Shown one piece after another: positions 24,755-34,772 of a DNA stretch of 64,000 nt. Source of the stretch: Amborella trichopoda. Lineage: Eukaryota; Streptophyta; Magnoliopsida; Amborellales; Amborellaceae. The translations under genes and the position numbers were made by a program. The notes beneath the pieces are model-generated. The model had not been told where the DNA came from. It did no database searches and saw only the letters and a list, made by a program, of their open reading frames with translations. Within the stretch, counting starts at the first letter, position 1; every line of letters begins with the position of its first letter. The stretch is taken from contig NW_006499751.1 of the NCBI RefSeq assembly GCF_000471905.2, positions 3,312,526-3,376,525 on the forward strand, written 5' to 3'.

Positions 24755-27700
24755 TGTCCACATACCCCCTTTTCAACCCACCCTTATCTCTAACTTCATA
24801 TCTTGTAAAAACAAAGTTTGATATCTTTTTTAACTATTCCTTATCTCTTTCTTTCCTTTTCCTTTTATAATTATTATCAACCCATTAAGATATTCAACCT
24901 CAACCCCCACAAAAAAACTATATCCTCATAAAAATCTATCTTAACCAACCCCATAGAGAATTTACTATTCTACCCTTTAAATCTCTACAACTAAACAATA
25001 TTAACCTTAAAAACTAAAAGTCTCAAATAACACCTTTTCTAAAATAAAAATATATATAAACAAAAAATTAAAAAACCGTGAATTTTATTTGTATCATTCT
25101 CCCAAGAGTTAGGAGAGCTCGACCTCAAGCTTAAGGAATTTGAAAATTTTCCTTCATTATCTTCTCCACTTTGTTCCAACTGGAAATTTTTACCCTTGTC
25201 TTGTCGAACTTTTGATTGTTGATTCTAATCGAACAAAGTTGTGATATGCTTAAAAAATCAATTGTGATACGAAAATCTCTTGCACCTTTCACCACTTGTA
25301 TTTCATGAGTCTCAATCAACCAACTTCTGAAGCAAGCGGTGATTGTGATTAATGCTTGATCATCTACCTCTTCATGTTCTTCTTCCTCCAATTGCAATCT
25401 ATGAAATAGATCTCATAGACCCTGTTCTATCGCTTTGCTAACACACTCTACTAGGACTTCTTTGAGTCTCTTAAATCTTTGATCCAATCACTCAAATATT
25501 TGATCTAGAGGCTCCATAACTAGAACATCAGTTATTGGTGATCAGCATGAATCTCAAGGCTCTTATTTGTGATCAGTACGGATCTCAAGGTTCTGATACC
25601 AATTGATATAGGGAGAAAATATTAAACTACAAAATAAAAATTAAAATTAAAAAGGTTGAGACTATACCCTCTCCCTAGGTATGCAAAGGAGTCCACTCCA
25701 AGATCTTTTCACAAAATCAAACTCTTTACTCAATCACAAATAATCTCAATTTCAAACAAGGGACATCATCTTGCATTTAAATACACATAGTTGAAAAAAT
25801 AAACAAATAAATAAATCTACAAACAAAAATAACTTTCTCTCTGTCTATTCTCCACGTACCACCATTATAACCGACCCTTATCTCTCTCTAAGTTCATATC
25901 ATGAGTCCATCATTCCAACCCACCCTTATCTCTCTCGAACTTCATACCTTGTAAAAAGACCCACCCTTATCTCTCTCTAACTTTATATCTTGTACAAAGA
26001 AGTTTGATATCTATTTTGTGGTACATGGAGAATATAGAAAGAGAGAAAAGTATTTTTGTTTATGGGTTTTATTTATTTATTTATTTTTCAACTAAGTGTA
26101 TTTAAAGAAAAGATGTCCCTTCTTTAAAACGGAGATTATTGGTAATTGAGTAAAGTTTGATATAGTGAAAGATCTTGGGGTGGACTCCCTTGCAGACCCA
26201 GAGAGGGTATAACCTCTCAAACTTTTTTACTTTATATTTTTTTCTAGTATATTATTTTCTCCTTGCATCAGTTAGCATCAGAGCCCTGAGATCCATTGTT
26301 TCAAATAATAAACTGGAAAATATTATGTGTTTATTATTTTTCCAACTCTTTATTTTTTATAATAAAAAATATATAAAATTTAAAACTCTTATACCAAATG
26401 ATGCGAAAGGAGTCCAGAAATTAAACCCGGCCTTCATTCAATCTTAAAACAAGCAAAATTCAGCAACTATTGAGAAAGAAATCATGGCTGTAAATCAAGC
26501 CAAAAGAAAAAAAAGCTATCTTTTCTATAGAAAATATCTAAGTCCCCCTCTCGATGGGCACGTACCCACTCTTTTAATACAAACAAGGTAAAATAAATAT
26601 ACAATAAAAAAGTATCAAAAGATCTATCTCTAACTACACTCCACAATTTTTAAGAAATATTCCCGCAGTCTCTCTAAATGACGCACCACCCATTTTATTT
26701 AAGATTGCTCTCAAGTCCACCCTCTTTTTCTCTAATTCTCTTATTTTCTCTCCCCCTTGATTCACTTTTATAGGAATTTACTCTCGCCCCACGTGAATCT
26801 CTTTCCATAGCTAAAACTAACAAGATAACATGGTAATCCCTTTTTTTTTGAAGTAGTGAAACTCCCAACAAATTCCCTATTTTCTTCGATCTCAGGTGCT
26901 CACCTTTATACCCATATTTCCCTTTCCAATTAGCTAACACTCCCCACCAAAATAGGATCATGAAATGGTATAAACTAGGAAACCCATCCACACCCATCCT
27001 AAAAATCAAAACCCATTAATTTGCCCAAGACATAAAAAAAATAAAAAAATAAAAAAATAAAAAATAAAAACCTTTTTAACCCCTACATGGATATCCCTCA
27101 AAATGAACCCCAACAATTATGAAAAATAAATAAACAAGTCCAACCACACCCCTATAAAAATAAAATAAAATACAATAAATTTTTAGTTAGCCCTACGCCT
27201 AAACATCCCACATGCGATTTGCATCATACTTCCCGAGTGGAAACGAACTCACCCTCCTCCCTTAGCTGGCGGAACCCTACATCTCCATGCAATTGTTCTT
27301 TGTGAAGCATGAGACTAAACAACTGCGATGCACCTCCGATGATCTTTGTGGCATATACCGTGGGCAACACATTGCAGACTGAGAGTTCGAAGTCATATGC
27401 CTTCACTGAAAAATAAGAAGCACCACTTCTAACTAAAGAAGTTTGACTTTCATCAAGGAAGTCTTCTCCCAAATGCAGTCCCAATCCACCATAGAATAGG
27501 ACTCGAGCACCATTTTCAAAAGGTCCTTTTGCCCCAGATTTAAAACCACTTCATCACATATAGTTGAATCCATGTGGCAAATTCTCTTAAAACTCATTAA
27601 GTCATCCCTTTCCATCTCCCCACTAGAAATCACAATAAGAAGATAACTCACCGAAATTAGGCCAAAACCAAGTTCCAACTTTGGCACCCGTGCACAATTT

Positions 27701-30700
27701 GCTTCCCATAAATGACCACTTTCAAGCAATTATAAGCTCTACCATAAACTGCAAGAGAGTGCTCATTGGAATCCAACCCTGTTTTGCACATCTCTATTGA
27801 AGCGTTGACCAAAAGAATATCTTCACCATATCTAAGCCTTTCAAGAGAAACAAGAAGAGGCTTAACACACCATGAAAGACTCGTAAGATTGTTTGCACTA
27901 GAGGGACCTACTCCAAAACAATTTTGTCCAATACAAAGGATCTTGAAACAGCCTTCCCCAACGAGTACTATGAGTTCATACCAGCACCAAGAACCACAGT
28001 CACCCACATGAATAAAAACAAAGTCATCAAATAGAGCCAGTCCATGTTCCTGTAAAAGAAAATCAGCAAGGATCTTCTCATGATATGGGGCCTCTTTATC
28101 CATCCGCATAGATTTTTTTCTTCCCTTGCATGTGTAGCCTCTTAATAGTATTAATCGAGTTGTCCTAACAGTGCCACAACATAGGGTAGAATGAAACTGG
28201 TTGTCAGTTTGTCACCAACAGCACCAAAACTACCACCATATGGGTTGGAATGAGGGACACAAATGACCAAGTTAAACCACTCCCAATACTCACTAGGAAA
28301 ATACAACTTTAGCATCCATTTGAGTGCACACCTTTATTGCAAAGAAGAAGGGAATGGGTTGACAACTGAAATTCGGGTGAGGAAGAGCAGGTTGGATGCA
28401 AGTAATGCTAACGTAAATGGATTTGCCTCCCTTTGGCAACGAGGAGACAACAGTGTCAATCATCAATACACTCCCGCAGCAAATTATCGTCTTCACATAT
28501 TTTAAACATGTTAAGTCAACAGCAGTAACCATTAGTTCCATATTACATGATGTTGCTGGACCCACACTTCAAAGTTACCACACCAATTATGAAATGGTTC
28601 TAATAAACGACCATACCACCCGAGTTCATCACAACCACTCTACTAGGTCTTCTTGGAGTCTCTCAAATCTTTAATCCAATCACTCAAATATTTAATCTGG
28701 AGGCTCCATAACTAGATCAACAGTTATTTGTAATCAACACAAATCTTAGGACTCTTATTAGAGATCAGCACGAATCTCAGGGCCCTAACACCAACTAATG
28801 CAGGTAAAAATAAATAAATAAAACCCACAAACTAAAACAACTTTCTGTCTCTCTCTATTCTCCACGTACCACCTTTTCAACCCACCCTTATCTCTCTCTA
28901 ACTTCATATCTTGTAAAAACAAAGTTTGATATCTTTTCCAACTCTCCCTTGTCTCTTTCTTTCTTTTTCCTTTCATGATGCTTATCAACCTATTAAAAGA
29001 TAACAAACTCAACTCCCCACAAAAATAGAAATTATATTCTCGTAAAAATCTATCCCAACCAACTCCCATATAGAACTTACCATTCTACCCTTTAAATCTC
29101 TACAGCTAAAGAGACAATAAAAACCCTAAAGAAAACTAAAATCTCAAATAACACCTTTTTTTAAATTAAAAAATATATATATAATAAAAAAATTAAAAAA
29201 CCCCGATTTTTATTTGCATCACAATCACTTTCTCACACTTGAACAAACTAGGGCAACACCACAATATCCAAACCTGACCATCACAACAATGCCACCCTTT
29301 GAGTAGACTAGGAAGCATCTATACACTTGAAAATTTTTCCTAAGAGAAAACACTGGTGGATCATCCACAGTTGCCCACAAACCGCCAAACTACGCAACAA
29401 TTCCTCTATTCATCTTGATCTCTAAAGAGAAATCACAAAAAAGGCAGCATCACCACACTCAACACAAACCCAAATGGGTTTTCATGCACATAACCCCTGG
29501 AAACTACCATAGGGATTAGATTGAACAATCCTAGGAAGTAACCTTAGTTTTTCTCTTTTTAAATACATATCAGAAACCCCAATAATTGATCCTAGGGTTT
29601 CAGTAAAAACAGCGCAAGCAGTAAAAAATACATTTTGGGTAGAGGAGATAAAGAAAGAATAAAGAGCAAGATGAAAGAAACCCCTCTTTCAGAAGAAACC
29701 TCTCTGAGGAGGAAACAAACCACTTCATCTCCCTGTCGCCACTATTACACCATTCTTTCCTCCCTACACAAGGACGGACCAATTGGTATGGTCCCTCACT
29801 CCTTCAGGGGGTCTTCTCTGTGGCCTCCTTCTACAAGAAACTCATTCAACATCCCACCGTTCCACTTAATCCCCCATCGGTTCTTAGCCAGATTTGGAAT
29901 ACTACAGCACCTCCCAAGGTGCAAACTTTCAATTGGACAGCGGGTTCCCAAAAGGCACTTACAGTCGACTACCTACAAAAGAAAGAGATCCCAATCTCCA
30001 ACAGATGCATCTTGTGTTTGTGTTAGGAGGAATCCAATCTTCACCTCTTCATCCACCGTAACCTTGCCCACGACCTCTGGAGCCTTTTGCTACAACTGGT
30101 TGGTGTCCACTGGGTAACACCACCGACGGTTAGAGACCTAATAGCTGTCGATTTTGCCTCTCAATGGCCGAAGGCCAGTAAAATCCTGTGGAAGGCAGCG
30201 GTGGCAGCAACCATTTAGGTAATCTAGACAGAAAGAAATGCCAGAATTTTTCAAGGACAAATCTGCGTGGTCCGAACCCTCTTTCACAAGGTTACGTCCT
30301 CAATAACCTCATGGGCGTCAAACCAGCACCTCTTCAAGGGTATCCCTACAAACTCCTTCCTTAGTCAATGGAAGAATATTCTTGTCCACCGACCAAGGAA
30401 GGAGAAAAGATCAACCATATGGAAGCCACCTCCTGACGGAGCCATAAAGCTAAACTTTGATAGGTGCTCCTTGGGGAACCCCAGCCAAGCAAGAGCAGGT
30501 GGTGTATTTAGAGATCACCAACGTAATATCCTCTTCACCTACTCCGAATATCTTGGCATTCAAGATTCCCAATATGCCGAATCAATGGCCCTTCTCAAGG
30601 GCTTGCAAAGCTTCGATCGATCTTGAGGGAAACACCTAATAGTGGAGGGTGATGTTTTAAACATCATTACTTGGGCAACCAGGAGGTTTACACCCCCTTG

Positions 30701-33700
30701 GTATCTGGCACCGATTTATGATGAGATTGTTCACACCTACAGGGATATGACCGTCTCCTGGATGCATACCTCGAGGACGTCAAACGAGCTCGCCGACCTC
30801 CTGGCGAAGGACGGGGCTAGGGTCCATGTCGAAGACCAGACCCGGTTCCTCGCTGCTCTGGACCGTTGAGGTTAAACTCACAAGTACAACTTACTGTGTA
30901 CGGGCAAATTTCTTAGCCCATTTTTGTAAACTCGCTATAAACTTTGTAAGGGGTCAATTTTTGTGTACTCACTGTAAACTTCGTAAGGGGACTATCCTAT
31001 AAACCCATTTTTTGTACATGGTCTGTTGACCTATTGTTTTTTACCGAGAGTCCCATCTAATAGATCAAGCCTGTGACCCTTATTAGAACGAGTTTGTTAC
31101 TATATGATTATTATATTTTTCCTTCTTGTTGTGTTAGTAGTTAGTACTAGTAGTGCAGTAGTCTAGTACTTAATTTGAATGTTGGATTTTATTTTCTTAT
31201 ATTTCTTAATGTATTATTAGCGAATTATCCAAATCTTAAATACTTTGCTTTGTCTTTGGATTTTGGATTGATTGAACATAAGAACTGTATAAAAAATAAT
31301 TTTTTACACACAATTTGGACCTAAAACATTTTTTTTGGATACCTCCCTATTCTCCCACCTGGGTTTGGTGACAGGCCAAGAACCCCCTCAACCACCTAGG
31401 TGCTACTTGACGTTTTTTGGAACATTGCCTTTTAGTGTGCTCTGAAATGGTTTGACTTGAGCAGCGGATATGATAGTTAGTGACAAAGTGTAGAATGGGT
31501 AAAGTTAGTAAATTTGAAGTTATTTCTTTTGGAACTATGGGGTGGAGGTGTCAAAGATTTTGAGCAAGTTAGTAAGGCATTTGTTGGGCTTGGGAACATG
31601 CGACTACACTTAGCTAGGAGCGAGAACCTTCTTGTAGTGCTTAAGAATATTCCTCCAGTGCCCCATATGCCCCTTTTTGTGACTGGCAACTAGTTTAATG
31701 TTATCGCATTGGATTTGTCTGAATTGACATTTCCATGGAGAATGCCTAAAACTCCGGAAGAAATTCTCACGTTAGCACATGGTTATCAAAGTTGGCTCAC
31801 CACCCATGTGTACACTTAGGGTAGATGCGATCTGAATGCCCTGCTCGTCCCACTTAAGGTGCACCACCATCGGCGCCTAGTTGGCCCACTTTAGTATCAA
31901 CTGTAAACGTTCAAGGAAATTGTTCTATACCATGCAATCATGCGGTAAATGGAAGTTGACCTTGCATGATGTAATTTCTGAACCCAAAAAATGACAAGAT
32001 CAATCCCTCCCTCCCTCGCCTGAGACTGCACTAACAATCTGATTCAACTCGCCTGAGACGGCGCTAGCAATCCAAAGAGCAAAAAACCCAAAAAAAATGA
32101 AAATATGAAATTCACTAAGAAATAAAAATATAAACAGCATAAAAAGTATATAAACAATGAGAAAAAACTTTCTACAAATAGAAAAAACATTTAAAGATCA
32201 TTTTCTCATAAAAATGAGAAAAATATGGTTAACTTTCAAAAATAAAAACAAATAAGAGAAAATAGGAAAATCATAAAAATAGATAATAAAAAATCTACAA
32301 AACTAATTATAACTCAGGTATAATTGATTTAGTCAAAGAATAAATCAACTATTTAGCATTAATAAAAATTTAATCAATCATATTACCATCCGAATTTCGG
32401 GGTGTTCTAGGCTCGACATCCTGCAAACCCCAAGTGACTTGGGCATACATACACGTGTCTGTGCGCGCACACACACACTCTTCTCTTACATGCACAAGAT
32501 AAACAAAAGAAGCTTATAGACAAGAAACAAGCGAGCTGCAATACCAAGTGTCAAAATTTCAAAAAACAAACTGTACAACCCCAAAGGTGAGCCAAAGAAT
32601 GTGGTTCAAAAATAAGTAATTTCAAAGATAATAAAAGTGTCAACTCTACCCTACCTCCAAGTGAACAACAACAAGTAATACACAATACTTCACCAAAACG
32701 GAAAACAAAACTTAAAACAATGAGAAATTCAAGTGCAGAACATTCCTCAAGCTTCAATCTACTAGTTCTTGAAATGATAGCATAACATAAATGACTCATC
32801 AGAAAAATGACAAGACAGAAATGAAACCATAAGTTTACAAGGGATATGTCACAAAATATTTTGTAGATTTTAGTATATTTTCAAAGTTGAATTTTTAAAT
32901 AGATATGGCTGCCTTAGGCTCTTTAAGACATGTCCAATAACTATGATTTTGATTATTGCTGATAAATGCAATAACTTACAAGGAAACAAGTTAACTGCAA
33001 TCCAGAGAAGGGACTGATCATGTAAAACAACTTCATCGAAGGATAAAAATCCGAATGCAAGAAAAGTTTATGGAATTCTGTTTCAGATTCCATATAGATT
33101 CGGGTTCGGGTTAAGGACTACGTTCTTGAGCTATAGGGTTAAACAAAAAGAAATATGATTCTTTACAGGAAGACATAGAAATTGGTCCTTACAGTTACAT
33201 GAACAAATATATGTCGAGTTATAAATACCTGTGAGGCACATGATCTAAAGATGGCTGGACACGCTCAAGAGAAACTACTTGACCTCCAAAATCAGCCTTG
33301 AATTTATTAACAAATCGAATCATCTCAGATGCAGGCCTCTGATTATGTAAAAAAATGAACGCATTGTGTTAAACATGTGGAACAATGATTTAAGCAAATA
33401 TAATACCTATCAAGAAATCAATAATAATAGTAATCTTAAGGAGTCATTATTGAAAACCATATAATGAGAAAGATATAGTTTCGCACTACATATCGGCTTT
33501 CCTAATAGCAAGTTTTTAGAGTTACAGTCTGCACAATTTCTGGGAACAACAAAAGCTTTTGGTATCCATAATGACTCATAGATATAATAGAGAAAATCCA
33601 CACGAAATATGAAGAGCGAGAATACTGTCATGATGTTTGAACTTTACATGGCATACTTTGTGCTAACAGAAAGTTCCGTCGTGAAATAAGCTCATTTGCT

Positions 33701-34772
33701 AAGATATGGTATAAATGCAGTGAATGCAACTAAAACTAGATATCACACAAATAGAAGAGTATGTCAGAAAATGGAATCCTTAAACAGGAGCAAGTAAGAA
33801 ATCTTTAAAGGATAACAACTAAAAATATTATAAAAGAGAGGAGAAATAGGCACCCTAGATTTTATTAAAACCCACAATACAAATCAGAATGGGTACAGAG
33901 AGAAGGAAATGAACGAGGTAACAACGGAGTAGACAATCCGATAGCTTTAATGGAAGACAGATTGACGATGTGCATTTTCAGGAGGCGTCATAAAAGATAA
34001 CCACGAATCCCCAATGAAACTAGTCTGCATACAAATATCTGTTCACAATTTCAATTTATTCCCAACCCATGCAAGGTAAAAGTCAAATTGTACCAACAAA
34101 GTTCAGTCGTATCAAAATTTGCTGTTCATTTACTTTTAGTTTTGGATCATGAGCAATCCAAGCCCAAAACTTAGGATTGAAGCACACAGCTCCATGTTAC
34201 AAGACCTCGGCATGCTCGACCTGCAGAGCAACTCCACCAAACTTCACTCGAAATCACATAAGAATTCAATACACAAATGCACAGATTGCCATAAATCAAT
34301 CCCTCACTTAGTAAGAAAGATGCAAATCTCGCTGTTTCTCATGCACAAATGACGAAGGGCGATTGGAAAGAGAAAGAATAGTGAATTACTATCTCGCATA
34401 CTCTACTGCAATGCCAGTTACTAAAAGAGAGGAGAAGCAAAGTCCTAACAGAAAAACCTTAGAAATCACTCAATGAAGAATTAGAGGGATGAAGAGAACC
34501 TTGTATACACATTCTGAGAGGACCATTGAGCAGAGAACGTCCTGCATATCGGGGAGGGAGTCGGCCTTTAGGGCAGCGCACAGGTTCTGGAGCTGTGCCC
34601 TCTTCCTCGCATACTCCTCACGAGCCCTCCTTTTCTCCTCTCTGTCAGCGGCCGCCTGCCAAGGAGGCCATCTCCATTGTGGAGGCCAGCCCACCTCCTC
34701 TTTGATCCTCCTCCCCTGCTCCCTTACCCAACCCTCCACCCTTTTCTGCAATCCTCCCATCCAATCCTCCAT
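12444..34772 (-). CDS. Class 3 lipase-like alpha/beta hydrolase, nine 5' exons
   Basis: A host gene on the minus strand. Exons: 34772-34500, 33338-33229, 22486-22424, 22338-22152, 21999-21895, 21796-21666, 21492-20913, 12811-12746 and 12520-12444. They sum to 1592 nt (530 codons plus 2 nt) with matching phases, GT donors and AG acceptors. The protein has a basic N-terminus, a VNKFKADFGGQ segment, the lipase block FASFIGTKQYKD, the nucleophile elbow LCGHSLGGA (Ser about residue 242), and IPEDLVPRLLSP, where Asp about 309 is a likely triad member. The catalytic His is not assigned. It resembles large plant proteins with a Lipase_3 domain, presumed to hydrolyse acylglycerols; the substrate is unknown. 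Family members run to several hundred more residues, so the 3' exons are missing from view. Intron 2 (10.7 kb) and intron 7 (8.1 kb) are filled with mobile elements. Confidence 0.88.
12746..12811 (-). CDS. Lipase gene exon 8
   Basis: A 66-nt exon encoding LYLLGNSSVESLSAAEYSKL plus IS, in phase with exon 7 although 8.1 kb away. The acceptor is CATAACAG|CTT and the donor TCG|GTATGA. Confidence 0.85.
12812..14341. other. Intron 7 of the lipase gene, distal part
   Basis: AT-rich non-coding sequence. Short reading frames here (for example 13543-13743) show no family features. No repeat was recognised. Confidence 0.5.
14342..15713 (+). mobile_element. TRIM-type LTR retrotransposon in intron 7
   Basis: Two similar direct repeats, 14342-14736 and 15332-15699, both starting TGATGTAATAGG and ending near TTCCCTGCA(T/C)CA, act as LTRs. 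The left one is followed by the primer site TTGGTATCGAAGC (14738-14750, tRNA-Met type). The right one is preceded by a purine-rich GGGAGAA tract. The interior is only about 600 bp, too small for gag-pol, so this is a non-autonomous miniature element. A second primer-like site follows the right LTR (15701-15713), hinting at a former tandem array. No target duplication is obvious. It is related to the LTR fragments in intron 2. Confidence 0.75.
15714..16420. other. Intron 7, no recognised content
   Basis: AT-rich sequence without a gene or repeat that I can support. Confidence 0.4.
16421..16757 (+). repeat. Tandem duplication, period 181 bp
   Basis: ACAACTGAGCCACGCGTTAG begins two near-identical copies at 16421 and 16602, each containing ATTCACACGTCAAACAAAC and TGTTGGCCTGCTGGGAACCC. 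A third partial occurrence of the CGAGGGCATTCACACGTC block sits at the join. Confidence 0.9.
16758..19195. other. Intron 7, middle part
   Basis: No gene recognised. Short frames around 17161-17530 and 18109-18394 have no family features. A GC-rich patch at 18240-18320 resembles the ends of plant hAT elements but has no partner. Confidence 0.4.
19213..19783 (+). mobile_element. 5'-truncated L1-type LINE with target-site duplication
   Basis: It encodes the end of a plant LINE RNase H domain (MALLLGLKSFNHSW, then in another frame a WYLSSIFYEIAHTCKDMVVS block and WRTSNEFADLVAKDKARA), followed by a 3' UTR and a short poly(A). The flanking direct repeats ATGTAAAGACTCAACTA (19196-19212) and ATGTAAACACTCAACTA (19784-19800) match at 16 of 17 bases, the signature of target-primed insertion. 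About 570 bp of the 3' end survive, with a frame change inside the RNase H segment. It lies in intron 7, antisense to the lipase gene. Confidence 0.85.
19801..20912. other. Intron 7, proximal part
   Basis: Non-coding, with a T-rich tract at 20009-20036. Nothing else recognised. Confidence 0.4.
20913..21492 (-). CDS. Lipase gene exon 7
   Basis: The largest exon, 194 codons. It opens with DYVQKKGWQHYFKTYCIPED, where the last Asp is a candidate triad residue. A less conserved Ser/Glu-rich tail follows (LVLGLGPIQKSFWRLSKLVP, then an acidic region with PQSLDIQEGADGISL), ending in SYVPFGQ at a phase 0 GTAATT donor. Confidence 0.88.
21666..21796 (-). CDS. Lipase gene exon 6
   Basis: It encodes VAVLSTLAILRVVASPSS, then VQVKCITFSQPPVGNAALR: the helix behind the nucleophile and the strand carrying the conserved TF(G/S)xPxVGN motif of class 3 lipases. 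The donor is AGAGA|GTATGT. Confidence 0.9.
21895..21999 (-). CDS. Lipase gene exon 5 (nucleophile elbow)
   Basis: Thirty-five residues, GFLARAKGIPALELYRLAQK to KLVLCGHSLGGA. GHSLG is the GxSxG motif with the catalytic serine. The acceptor is GCATAG|GGG and the donor GCG|GTAAGG. Confidence 0.9.
22152..22338 (-). CDS. Lipase gene exon 4
   Basis: It encodes KDVIADANILQGAIFHEDT, an acidic loop (YLGEESEMDNID) and LQTKLRPAAHK, 63 residues. The acceptor is ATGCAG|GGATG and the donor AAG|GTGAGA, phase 0. Confidence 0.88.
22424..22486 (-). CDS. Lipase gene exon 3
   Basis: A 63-nt exon encoding YLLAEAGDTLFASFIGTKQY, the start of the lipase fold. The acceptor is TTTGCAG|GTATCT and the donor TACAA|GTGAGC. 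Confidence 0.88.
22487..23393. other. Start of intron 2 with a GC-rich, hAT-like patch
   Basis: 22487-23010 is featureless. 23019-23392 carries GCAGAAGTGGCCACCTAGGC at its left and, on the other strand, AGTCCACCTTGGCACCTAAG at its right. These look like degenerate inverted ends of a small hAT-type element, with possible 8-base flanks AAATGCTT/ACATGCTT. The assignment is tentative. Confidence 0.35.
23394..24489 (+). mobile_element. LTR retrotransposon fragment, type I LTR, plus orientation
   Basis: A short piece of interior (23394-23511, purine-rich at its end) precedes an LTR at 23512-24362 that starts TGATGCAAATC and ends CACATCA. The tRNA-Met primer site TTGGTATCAGAGC follows. The LTR is about 850 bp. 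This segment is one arm of an inverted repeat whose other arm is 26270-27330. No gag-pol is present; the element is a fossil. Confidence 0.75.
24490..25602 (-). mobile_element. Miniature LTR element (type II LTR and interior), minus orientation
   Basis: On the minus strand a type II LTR runs from about 25102 (TGATACAAATAAAATTCACG) down to 24490 and is followed by the primer site TTGGTATCAGAGC (24475-24488). It is preceded by a GGGAGAA purine tract. The interior (25115-25590) is under 500 bp and ends at another primer site next to a second LTR at 25604. The LTR shares its 3' half with the TRIM in intron 7 (GATCTTGGGGTGGACTCC). A (CT)n microsatellite of about 50 bases at 24703-24752 lies inside the LTR. 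Non-autonomous and degenerate. Confidence 0.7.
25604..26283. mobile_element. Two type II LTR pieces facing each other
   Basis: 25604 to about 26020 is a minus-oriented type II LTR piece. From about 26030 to 26283 the same sequence appears in plus orientation, ending in a primer-like site (TTAGCATCAGAGCC). The switch marks the inner edge of the large inverted repeat. Confidence 0.65.
26284..28140 (-). mobile_element. LTR retrotransposon fragment, type I LTR with interior, minus orientation
   Basis: The LTR (26399-27226) is the reverse complement of the one at 23512-24362 and has a primer-like site at its far end. It is preceded on the minus strand by a purine-rich tract and by interior sequence reaching about 28140. 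That interior has three short coding-like frames (for example QEHGLALFDDFVFIHVGDCG near 28045-27995). I do not recognise the protein; it could be a gag remnant or captured host sequence. Broken, with several interruptions. Confidence 0.65.
28141..29222 (-). mobile_element. Type II LTR and adjoining interior, minus orientation
   Basis: The part from about 28795 to 29222 repeats the type II LTR of 24660-25102. 28640-28795 repeats the primer-proximal interior of 25460-25602 (GGCTCCATAACTAGA...CAGTTATT). Together with the type I pieces next to it this is a mosaic of several insertions and exchanges. Non-coding and degenerate. Confidence 0.65.
29223..29770. other. Intron 2, between LTR mosaic and LINE
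   Basis: No gene or repeat that I can support. Confidence 0.35.
29771..31095 (+). mobile_element. L1-type LINE, 3' part of ORF2, in intron 2
   Basis: A zinc-binding zf-RVT segment (LSQIWNTTAPPKVQTFNWTA, then LQKKEIPISNRCILCLC and HLFIHRNLAHDLWSLLL) is followed by an RNase H domain (LNFDRCSLGNPSQARAGGVF, IVHTYRDMTVSWMHTSRTSN, ELADLLAKDGAR). The frame ends at 30869 and a 3' UTR follows. It is truncated at the 5' end and has lost the reverse transcriptase. In-frame stops occur at about 30024, near 30220 (two) and at 30624. The 3' UTR shares a block (GACCTATT..., GATCGAGAG/ACCGAGAG) with the LINE at 19213, so both belong to one family. No poly(A) or target duplication is visible. Confidence 0.85.
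31484..31819 (+). pseudogene. Unidentified conserved-looking coding fragment
   Basis: One frame reads LELWGGGVKDFEQVSKAFVG, LGNMRLHLARSENLLVVLKN, IPPVPHMPLFVTGN, a TAG at 31691-31693, then FNVIALDLSELTFPWRMPKT, PEEILTLAHGYQSWL. The single stop sits in an otherwise continuous, well-patterned protein of about 110 residues. It looks like a captured or retrocopied exon of a plant gene. I cannot name the parent. It lies in intron 2, antisense to the lipase gene, and has no visible splice sites. Confidence 0.5.
31820..33228. other. Intron 2, distal to exon 2
   Basis: AT-rich sequence with a short (CA)n run near 32468-32478. No gene or repeat supported. Confidence 0.45.
33229..33338 (-). CDS. Lipase gene exon 2
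   Basis: It encodes RPASEMIRFVNKFKADFGG, then QVVSLERVQPSLDHVPH, 36 residues plus two bases. The acceptor is ATAATCAG|AGG and the donor CACAG|GTATTT. The split Arg codon is completed by exon 3. Confidence 0.87.
33339..34499. other. Intron 1 of the lipase gene
   Basis: 1161 bp with GT-AG ends. Nothing recognised inside. Confidence 0.7.
34500..34772 (-). CDS. Lipase gene exon 1
   Basis: It encodes residues 1-91, from MEDWMGGLQKRVEGWVRE to VLCSMVLSECVYK. The ATG has a good context (CTTGGATGG) and a GA-rich leader. The start is supported by the Trp/Arg-rich beginning shared by the family. The donor is AAG|GTTCTC, phase 0. Confidence 0.85.
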
